From: Adiantum capillus-veneris
Taxonomy: Eukaryota > Streptophyta > Polypodiopsida > Polypodiales > Pteridaceae
Length of the DNA stretch: 64,000 bases
Direction: 5' to 3'
Assembly (NCBI GenBank): GCA_014529385.2
Contig: CM043952.1
Location: 155,867,057 to 155,931,056, forward strand
Position 1 is the first letter of the stretch, and every line of letters starts with the position of its first letter. Below are positions 55,653-64,000 of the stretch, piece after piece. A program made the position numbers and the translations under genes. The notes under the pieces were generated by a model. It was not told where the DNA came from. It searched no databases and saw nothing but the letters and a program-made list of their open reading frames with translations.

Positions 55653-58493
55653 TCCTTTGCGGGGAGGACTATATGTAGAACCTATATATTGCATGCATTC
55701 AGTGAGTATTAATTTCTTACCAAAAAAAGAAATCCTTTTCCTATTCAATCTGTATTTTTTTTTCAAGATTCAATGCCCTGTTTTATGTGAAAATGTGAGA
55801 AAATATTTAATAAAAGCCCTTTTGTTGAATCCACATGGTGAGCTTTTTTATTATAGCGGCCCCTCTCCCAAAGACAAAGTATAGCATTAATTGTTCTACT
55901 CCCTTGTTTTGTTCTATGGATCCTAACCTAGGGTGACCAATGATAAGGATCTCCATGTGTTGAAGCTATGCATTATAGTAATGGATTAATTGGGCAAATA
56001 CTAACACTACATATTTCTTATGCAATGCAATAATCATTGGAATATAGCTCTACCTCCGTCCCTTTTTACAATAATGATTAATCATTACAAAGTTTTGGAA
56101 TCTCTGATTTTGGTTTTCAAACTAAGTTGGTAATAGAGACACTTTTATGCTCTCTTATCCAGGCAACCCTTTGGCTTACTCAAGAAGGCCAAACAGAACC
56201 ATAGATTAAAGAGTGCATTCACAAGAGTCTATTTTATAATCTAAGGTATTGGCTCATTGATATTTTTGTTGATATTTTAATGTGCGCAAAAACCCTTTTA
56301 TTTCAAGGCCTCTTACAGGTCCATTTAATTAAATTGTCTTATTATTTCCTACGCTTATTAAACTTACCTTTTTTATGAGATCGTTAAATTGTTCTTTTGT
56401 TTTAGTTTTTCAATGAGTCCCTTCATTTTGTTTTTTCTTTGTTGCTTTTTTTCATTTTATTTTATTTTAGAATGCCAATGTGAGCCTTTCACCTTCTTCT
56501 TTAGGTGGGGCTCTTTGTAACATATAAGGAATTTGTGATTTATATGTGTGTATAATGATTAACACAATTTTATATTGAAACACAATAAAAATGACGTGAT
56601 TGTAAGTACTATTAATACCTACATCCCCATAACTCTCCTTGCCTTGTTAGAGTTATTACGATAGAGTGAAAAAATGTATTTCACACCATTTTGGATCCAC
56701 AACGTTGTCTTATGAGCTTTCAAAAAAACTTTGCTTTTTTTTTTTCTATGGATTCTACCTTTCATTTGCACTTGCAAAAGATTTTTTAACATAAACTGTG
56801 CAAATGAACAAGTGGTATGTTTGATCATTCTCATAATATTTTTAGTATCCCATTTTTAGAGATAGATTACTAGTTTTCAACATGTTTTATTGTTCTAAGG
56901 GATGTTTGTATTTCAAGTTATAGTCATTCAAAGAAATGTCCCTATGTCGATTATTTATTGACAATTTCTTTCCTTTAAATTTTTTTTGGCACTTTTGATA
57001 AAATCAATACACTTTGTCCTTTTTTATATGGATTTTGTACCATATGGCCATTCATAGCCAACATATCTTACAATACAACATTGAGGTTTTTTCTTATTTA
57101 TATTAAAATCCAATTCATTTTGAGATACGATAATAACCACTTCAATATTGGTCATTTTACAAGAAAAGTTGCATTGTGAATATATGTCTTATGTAAGAAT
57201 GTTATAATATACTTATGATCTTCTTATATATTGATAATTTTCCAAGGGATTGTAAAAGACACATTGTGGAAGCCAATTTTTTCATGCCTACAATGTTAAT
57301 GCTTCATGGTTATAAATAAGAGGACACTTTTATGTCATGAGATACTTTTATGTTCTGTTAACCAAGAAAAATTCTAAGGATTATTGTAAGAGATGCAAAT
57401 TAATTTTTGAAGTTTTCTATATCCACAAAGTTGTGCTAAAGCTGAAAAAAACTTGATTTTGTTTTACAAATAGATTCCACCATTAACCTTGATATGTGTT
57501 GTTTTTAGAATTTATACATATTTACCAACATAACTACCTTTAAAGTGATCTTTGTGAGGTTTAAAGTGATAAATAGTTAGATATCGTAATTTTCAATATG
57601 CATGACAACTTAAAAAGGAATAGTAGATGCTCCCATTTCAAGTTAAGTAGTATATATAAGAATTTAACCATGTTGATTTATGGACAAAAATTGAACATTT
57701 GGGATTTTTAAAGCAATTTGGATGTGCGGTTACATATATGATTATGCATGTGGATTCCATATCACACAACCACTCTTCCTTGAATTTTATGGCACTCAAA
57801 TATAACCCATACAGCTAAAGATGCAATGGTAGATTTTTTTAACTTGTACCAAATTTATAGTCATGTTAAGATCAGAGTGTATTCTCCTATACATATGTGA
57901 TTTGATGGAGAAAGAATAATAATTTTGCAACATATATGAAGAATTCTCAATACATGTGTAATTCGACTATTGATTAGTATTTTTCCAATGGAATGTAGCG
58001 GATATATTATGGAAGCCTAATATCTCATACGTACAGTTTTACTACTTCATAAGTGTCTTCAACACTGTCCTACTTTGGCACCTTTTAATGCTTTTGAAAA
58101 TTTCTACGGTAATATATACAAGTCAATGATAAAACTACATCATAAAAACATCTTTCACTGATAATTATGACTATAGGTGTGAAAACACCAATAATATGTC
58201 ATCAAATTGAGGAAAAATTGATTTTTTATAGTTCATTGTATTTCCAAAATAAAAACTGTGGTGCTTTATAAACCATAGATTATAATCAACAACCCATTCA
58301 AGTTAATGGGAAAGATGCTCTAATGATCTAGAAAATTTCCTAAAGTCGTTACGATTAGAATAACCTTGCCATTTTGCTATTTTTGTTGAATTGCACCAGT
58401 ACATGCACTTTGAAGGCTTGCAATGACCAATGGCAAGGAATTCTACCCATTTAATTTTTTTTCCCATATAGACTTGTCTTTTAGCCTCAAACT
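55653..58493. other. AT-rich region, no gene recognised
   Basis: About 2.8 kb with stops in all frames and no TE domain. It lies downstream of the WRKY exons on the minus strand and could include a long intron or 3' region of that gene, but no WRKY zinc-finger exon was found here. Confidence 0.5.
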
Positions 58494-58530
58494 TCATGCT
58501 TACTTCAGCCTCAAGCTGAAGTAAGCATGA
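58494..58530. repeat. Perfect 16-bp inverted repeat
   Basis: TCATGCTTACTTCAGC and its reverse complement flank a 5-nt spacer CTCAA. It would form a stable hairpin in DNA or RNA. Confidence 0.85.
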
Positions 58531-58799
58531 GAACAAATGACATGTTGAGCAAAAGTATCAAATGACATGTTGATATTGACGAGTCTTGATGCTATTAGTA
58601 CTTTCTCTGATGATATATAAATTTGGAGGACCAAATGCTATCAAGAAATTTAAGTTTTAGTAGCAATTGTGAGTGTAGCTTATAAACATCGCTAATAAAT
58701 CAACAAAATGAGAAAAAAGGTGATAGGTTGATGGTCTAAAATACTCTTGAAATTCCTTAGAATTGGCTTTACCTAGAGAATTTTCTATGTTTTGGTAAT

Positions 58800-58903
58800 C
58801 TACGACAATCACTATATTTCTTATATTTCTATGAACACTAAATTCTAAGGAATATAGTGATTGTCATAGAAATATAGTGACCTACGACAATCACTATATT
58901 TCT
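58800..58903. repeat. Interleaved direct and inverted repeats
   Basis: CTACGACAATCACTATATTTCT-type blocks (direct copies at 58800-58821 and about 58882-58903) enclose inverted copies AATATAGTGATTGTC (58851-58865) and AGAAATATAGTG (58868-58879). Alternative hairpins can form: 58805-58818 with 58851-58864, or 58868-58879 with 58892-58903. Confidence 0.8.
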
Positions 58904-59785
58904 GACGAGGAGGTGGTGTTGAGCTTCAAGCTCAAGTGAGGTTTCTAGAGATTTACAAGCTACTTACTTCGGGTGATTGCTTTTTTCCAAATCTTTGAAA
59001 GGACGCTTTCTTATCCGGTTTTAAAATCGTACAGACATACTCGCTCTACGTTTATTATATTCAGTCATTCACAAGAAATTCCTCGAATCTCTTAAGTCTA
59101 GAACCTTGGAATGCCGATTTACATTCTTACCCTTTAAAAGGGTTAGGACGGGTTTGAACGTAGGCTCGCTAGACTCCAACGTCCTGAGGGTATTCCCCTT
59201 AGCCGACCCACCATCCAGGTGGTCGTGTCTTCCACACTCAACTATAAGTATACACCAAACAGCTCGCAGTGTCCTCCTCATCTTGCTGTTGTCGCTTCCT
59301 ACCGTCCATAGATCTCAAGGCTTGTCCCCGACTATGTCGCCCTCCCTCCCCCATCGCAGGTCGCAGGACCTGCCCTTCCTCACCCGCGCACGCTGCTTGT
59401 GCAAGTGACGCCCTTGGCCTCGAGAGCATCTTCGTTCGATTATGCCTTGTTTTCCGGCCATTTTCTACAATTGGGTAGCCCCTACTGTTAAACTTTGAAC
59501 CTAAATTAACCTTGAACCAAATAAAAAGTGCCTTTCTACTTTCCATTTGAGGGATAATCCCACAGTCACCACCACTTAAGCACTTTCAAATAAATTTTTC
59601 TACTATAAAATTATAAAAACAATCGCTTTTCATCAAAATAAAATTTGGCAATGTGCTAAGTTTGGCATGACCTTTAGGCACCTACTAATAAAACTACCAT
59701 CGTGCATTGTACTTGCGTGGACAAGACTATGCATGTTTTGAGAGGAGGGGGTTCTATTAGAGATGAAGGAGAATCGTAATAATAC
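58904..59785. other. Region downstream of the WRKY exon, no gene assigned
   Basis: Mixed AT-rich and GC-rich (about 59230-59470) DNA. Immediately after the splice donor at 59784-59785 it should be WRKY intron; the GC-rich patch may be a separate insertion. No WRKY C-terminal exon (C-C-H-H) was found on the minus strand. Confidence 0.4.
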
Positions 59786-60726
59786 CTGGGATAAGTATTG
59801 TGCTTGACTGCTTTTTGACCATATTTTCGCCATCGATATCCATCATCCAAAATGTCGGTCTCGCTACGCGTTTGCAATGCTACACAAGGTTCATGAGAGG
59901 CTTTCTTGGCTTTCTTTTTGGACCTCTTACCAATGCTGCTATCACAAAATTTCTCTTGTAAAGGCAAATCATTACAAAGTGCAGTTAGGTGTTTCTATAT
60001 TGTTCTACTATTTCAAGCTTGAATTGGGACAAAGGACGAATGAAAATTTACTTCTCGACTTAAAAAACAAGAGTATAACAAATCGACAGACTAATCTATC
60101 TCTACAATCTCGAAAAATAAAAATGTATAATTGAAGGATGGGTCTAACAAATGAAAAGCCTCATCGAAAGTGGAAAGTTTATTTCTTACAAGGTGGTAAC
60201 ATATCATATGCATTTAGAAGGGAAAAATTAAAAGGAGAGGAGCACATTACATTGTGGGAGCGGGGTCCGGCACCATCGTGGGAACGGGGCTTACAGTGCA
60301 GGAAGCCGTATTTGCTAATCCCTCTGATGTGTCGTCGGATGTGGGCGTGGGCGCGGGCGCAGCATCGGCGGCCAAGCGGACGAGCTGAGGGCTACCTGCA
60401 GGAGTGGCGCCATCACTAGTCAATATGCTTCGATGCGGATTATGAGAGCTGGTGCTGTTAAGATCGACGATGATGGGGAGACAATCGTAACTGGGGTTAT
60501 GTTGCAGCTCGATTTTGCTGCTGGGCGCATGGCCATGGTAGAGGTCTGGATTAGTTCTTCTGTTGCTGCAGTAATTATGATCGAGCTCGTGAACATTAGT
60601 AGGAGCAGGGCGCTGCAGCAGAGCAGCCGCTTCCTCGTCCGTCATGGATAGTAAACCTAAGAAGCTCGCGTCCGGTCGCTGCAATTCTTCCATTTGCAGC
60701 GAGCTGCTGCTGCTGCTCATGGCCAT
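59786..60726 (-). CDS. WRKY transcription factor, 5' two exons (partial)
   Basis: A plant-specific DNA-binding regulator that recognises W-boxes. Exon 1 starts at ATG 60726 ([19 protein letters not shown], context ATCATGGCC) and runs to about 60295 (donor ACT/GTAAGC) or 60396 (donor CAG/GTAGCC). Exon 2 starts near 59952-59954 (acceptor after TTTACAAG) and ends at 59786. Both donor/acceptor pairs keep the frame. Exon 2 holds a basic nuclear-localisation-like [11 protein letters not shown], then [20 protein letters not shown] and AVKHNTYPR. The exon stops exactly after the PR position with CCCAG/GTATTA, the conserved phase-2 intron of most WRKY genes. The [14 protein letters not shown] context resembles group IIc. 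The C-X4-5-C...H-X-H half of the domain must be on a third exon, which was not found, so the gene is either long-introned beyond recognition or truncated. Confidence 0.8.
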
Positions 60727-61565
60727 GATCGCCGCCAGTATTAACGATGTCAAGCGGGCGAAGCTCTATCAGTAGCCTTGCTCAATGTCGATACTGCAGC
60801 AGGTGGTAAGGTCAATCAGAATTAATGATGGGGGACTGCTGCTACCCGGAACGGAAACCCTAGGAAGAGCAAGTGATCATCAAATGTTTCGCTCTCTCAG
60901 GAGGAAGCAAAGTTGCACCTAAGCACGTTATTCGCAGACCAAGACCTCTCGTGACCATCCCCCGCCTCCTCTCCCTCTCTCTTTTTTCTTTCGGCCCGTT
61001 TCCGTGACCCACACGGAAATCTATTTTCCTCAATGAAGTGGGTGACGTGCCCCATCAACCTTCTTCAATGTTGACCCCGCACTCCCTCTACTACCCGTTC
61101 ATCCCCATGACACACCAAGCCCTTAGGCTAGGCTGACCGTGATAGAGAGGGAAAAGGGTGTAGGTATGGCTGCTGGCATTCCTCCCGTGGGGAAAAAAGA
61201 ACTTTCATCCAAATGGGACTTCTCGCTTGAATTACAACCCCACAAAGAAGCCAAACTCTCGGAGGTGGTCACCCACCCAAGGGCCCTCCCTCTAAATCCG
61301 CCGATATACTTTTAAGCACAGATTACGGGCAAACGTTGCAAAAAACTGACATTTCGTGTATTTCTAACTAGCTAAAATTGCAAATTCCCGACTGGACTAT
61401 GCGCTTGCCTTGATGAAAACTAGTAAATTTCGAACAAAAAACTCGATAAATTTAAAGTGAGCTCCTTTTCTCTCTGGTTAGAAAAGTAGTTTGATGAATC
61501 GTGCTATGGGCCATGTAGCTTTATCTTGGATCTAGGGCAACTAGGCGATGCCTTGATATCATCCA
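60727..61565 (-). promoter_or_regulatory. Probable 5' UTR and promoter of the WRKY gene
   Basis: Upstream of the start codon. A W-box core TTGACC is present on the gene's strand at 60810-60815 and on the opposite strand at 61071-61076. A CT-rich stretch (CCTCTCCCTCTCTC) lies near 60966-60985. No clear TATA box was seen. Confidence 0.4.
60810..60815 (-). promoter_or_regulatory. W-box upstream of the WRKY start codon
   Basis: GGTCAA on plus, TTGACC on the gene's strand, 84 bp before the ATG. WRKY genes are often autoregulated through such sites; here this is inference from one six-base match. Confidence 0.3.
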
Positions 61566-61769
61566 TTGGGTGGCATATGTGCCGTCAAAACATATTGTAC
61601 AAATTTTCCTCTGTCTTTTGTAAATCAAGTGCTTAGAGAAGTGCAAAAGCTGAGGGCCAGTTCAGACGTTGCGGCGGAAATGCTTCCCACTGAGGTGTCT
61701 AAACTGGGTGAGAAAAGCCTATTTGCTGCAACAAGTATCATCTTCCTCCGGGCCCTCCATTTTTCTTCC

Positions 61770-61770
<1 letters not shown>

Positions 61771-61803
<33 letters not shown>
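61771..61803. repeat. 33-nt poly-C run
   Basis: An uninterrupted run of C between TTTTCTTCCA and GGAAGAG. Confidence 0.9.
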
Positions 61804-61805
<2 letters not shown>

Positions 61806-61918
61806 AAGAGCTGCTAGCCTCTCTCCACCTCTCTCTGTTTTTCGCTCATCTTCCTCCAGCACCGTTCAGACGAGGCGGTGGTAGACCCTGCAGAAAGCCT
61901 TTCTTCCTCCAGCCTGAG

Positions 61919-62050
61919 AGACCATGCGGGCTTGCCTGAACCACGTCTTATATATAAGGAGCCTTTCATTTACTAATGCCATTCACATTTTAGACCATGC
62001 AGGCTTGTTTGAACCAAGCCTTATGTATAAGGAGCCTTTCAATTACTTAT
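61919..62050 (+). repeat. 73-bp tandem duplication
   Basis: ACCATGCGGGCTTGCCTGAA (61921) and its copy ACCATGCAGGCTTGTTTGAA (61994) each lead to TATAAGGAGCCTTTCA, with about ten differences overall. Confidence 0.85.
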
Positions 62051-62137
62051 CCCCCTCTCTAGTATCCTCTTGTATATGATATGCACACTTTAGACTTGGT
62101 CACTCAAGTGAGTGAACATAAAAGCTTAGACTTTGAA

Positions 62138-62139
<2 letters not shown>

Positions 62140-62178
<39 letters not shown>
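62140..62178. repeat. 39-nt poly-G run
   Basis: An uninterrupted G run after CTTTGAAGA, 336 bp from the poly-C run. Confidence 0.9.
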
Positions 62179-62180
<2 letters not shown>

Positions 62181-64000
62181 ACTTTATAATCATGTTAATG
62201 GGAGAGGTTTTTCTTATTTTAACAAAGGTACATTAACAAGTGGACCTTTTTAATCCACTTCAAACAAGGTGATAAGGCACTAAGTTAAGTTAAGCGTTGA
62301 ATGAAAGTTATGAAAAGTAAGTTTAAAATATCAATTATATATACCATATATAAAGCAACTTAAAATTTTCAAGGAAGGAGAGACCTTCCATGTGTCACAT
62401 TATGCTTCATTTCAAAAGAGAACCTTTAGAAAACATTTCATCGAAAATGCAAAAGTAAAGGGTAAGTACAAGGATGGTAGAAAATGAAAAGAGGTACAAA
62501 GGAGTCTTGGCTATGGGAAGTCAAAAGACCTTAGTGCTCTATCTAAATTTATAATGGTTAAGCCTATAGTTTTTGGAAGGCCATTTCACTCTATCCCTCA
62601 ATTTCACATATGACCACTAACTACTTTTATTATTGAAAATCATTTGAAGAGTGGTTTTCCTTTGCATTTTGAATGCTATAGAGAATGTTTGGCTTTCTAA
62701 AAATACTTTCAACTTTTATTTTTGAAAATCATTTGAAGGGTGGTTTTCCTTTACATTTTGAAGGCCATGGAGAATTTTTGGCTTTCTAAAACAATCCTTA
62801 GAGGAGAGTTGGATTAGGGATACTTTCAATGTTTTCAAAGATGATTAAGATTTACCTTAAATGTTATTTTAGTTTTAAAATAATGAATGGCTCTTTTTAT
62901 TTCACATCATGACATGTCTTGACAACAATTACATTCTATTGTTTTAGAATGTTAAGGTGAAGCTTCACCTTGCATAATTCTAATAAATTCTATAAATACA
63001 TATATACACATTCACACACACATATATTTTTATTTATTTATTTATTTATATTTACACACACACACACACACGAGTCTAGTGCATAATTCTAGTAAATTAT
63101 ATAGATACATATATACACATTCACACACACACATATTTTTATTTATTTATTTATTTATATTTACACACACACACGAGTTTAGTTTGCATGGAGCTTTTAT
63201 GTCGTAAATGATCATTGACCTCAATGTATTCGTCTACACTCAATTGTTTACACTAAATATTTCTATACTTATAGGTTTCCTCATCTTCAAATCTATAATT
63301 TAGAGATGGATTTCAAAATATGCAAGTGGGATTACACTAAATTGAGGATTTTTCAAGCATTTGGCTATACCATACCTTTTTTTCAAACATTTTTGGGGCA
63401 AATTTACTATATTTTAAAGTTTTTGCAGATTCTCTAAACATCACTTTGTAGATTCTCTAAACATTAATTTATGTTCTCTAACCTTCGTAGTTTCTTTTTT
63501 TTTAATAATGCTCTTAAGAGCTTGATTTAAATTAACTTAAAATGAATACATGTAGACCTTGGTATATCCTTTGCACATGGGTCTCCAACCAATACAACAT
63601 ATGCACATTGTGACCCAAAACATACCCGAACATTTTCCCAAGTACACTATAGTTCTATCAAGGACCTATCTTCTTCTTCTTGGCAAGCCACTTCCTCCTG
63701 CTTGATAAAAGCCATTCGCAATTAGAAATAAATCTCAAAAAATGTACATGGGATTATAGTATACCTAAGTTTTTTCCTCCAATCTTTGTGGGTGTCATAA
63801 CATTCAAATTAAATCTTACAAGTGTGGCACTTCCTATGGATGGAGGGGGGTAGAGAGAGAGAGAGAGAGAGAGAGATACCCTTTTCTTGGCACCCAATCC
63901 ACTCTCTTTATTTATTTGCCTTGGTCTCTCCGTCCCCCCATTCCCTTTTCCAAGCCCTTTCCTTATGTCACGTAGAAAGGGCCTCCAAGGTGCACTAGAT
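62179..64000. other. AT-rich region, no gene, several simple repeats
   Basis: No coding domain on either strand. It contains an 89-bp duplication (copies around 62641 and 62730, GTGGTTTTCCTTT...), a 109-bp duplication (from 62974 and 63083, with CA, TATTTA and AC arrays), and a GA microsatellite at 63852-63876. Confidence 0.6.
62974..63180 (+). repeat. 109-bp tandem duplication with compound microsatellites
   Basis: Each copy has ATAATTCTA.TAAATT, ATACATATATACACATTCAC, a TTTATTTATTTATTTA array and a CA array ending CACGAGT. Confidence 0.85.

Noticed and set aside
57730-57760. Minus-strand HNH-like codons as the missing WRKY exon
   Set aside because: Surrounding frame lacks the cysteines and the VKKxVxR segment of the WRKY finger; chance match.
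59106-59546. GC-rich ORFs of 100 and 102 codons on both strands
   Set aside because: Overlapping frames on opposite strands with no domain; the composition alone explains the open frames.
61566-61884. Plus-strand ORFs with Pro runs
   Set aside because: Created by the poly-C tract; no conserved sequence around it.

Overview
This window is plant nuclear DNA made mostly of transposable elements, with one recognisable host gene fragment. Evidence for a plant: Ty1/copia and Ty3/gypsy LTR retrotransposons with tRNA-Met-type primer binding sites, L1-like LINE remnants, and a WRKY transcription factor with the plant-specific WRKYGQK core and the conserved intron position inside the WRKY domain. The density of nested elements suggests a large genome. 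The species cannot be read from the sequence; a fern or gymnosperm-like genome is only a guess.

Layout. 1-5.9 kb: a decayed plus-strand Ty1/copia element (integrase, then reverse transcriptase/RNase H), split by about 2.6 kb of unrelated AT-rich DNA. 6.2-8.7 kb: a decayed plus-strand Ty3/gypsy element with integrase, chromodomain-like tail, polypurine tract and 3' LTR. 8.7-10.5 kb: AT-rich, no gene recognised.

10,501-50,783: one large nested structure. The outer minus-strand element (A) is bounded by 0.9-1.0 kb LTRs and a 5-bp target duplication GGAAC. Three younger elements sit inside it, each with its own LTR pair and exact 5-bp target duplication: D (17,513-21,468, a non-autonomous copia with two ORFs, TSD TTAGT), B (23,564-31,165, gypsy, TSD TAGTC) and C (37,695-46,578, gypsy, TSD CAAAG). 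B splits the minus-strand integrase ORF and C splits the minus-strand gag ORF, so both are younger than their host. Subtracting B, C, D and one TSD each leaves about 19.8 kb of minus-strand element. That residue carries gag, protease, RT, RNase H, a duplicated zinc-binding module, integrase and a second retropepsin-like ORF, then a separate 3.5-kb coiled-coil ORF. It is either one giant element or a gag-pol element (called E here) that entered the leader of a pol-less element and lost its 5' LTR.

50.8-55.7 kb: L1-like LINE remnants, one antisense and one sense with a poly-A tail. 55.7-59.7 kb: AT-rich, with short inverted repeats. 59.8-60.7 kb: the 5' part of a minus-strand WRKY gene whose last exon was not found. 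60.8-64 kb: probable upstream region, a 33-nt C run, a 39-nt G run, microsatellites and tandem duplications.

The most unusual signal is a near-perfect palindrome with core ACATCCTACGCGTAGGATGT. It recurs at about 285-bp spacing in the outer element, in its 5' leader and just upstream of the coiled-coil ORF, with half-sites in the LTRs. Other points of interest are the retropepsin-like ORF after integrase, a conserved GGGA-loop hairpin beside two polypurine tracts, and at least eleven independent 50-250 bp tandem duplications across the window.
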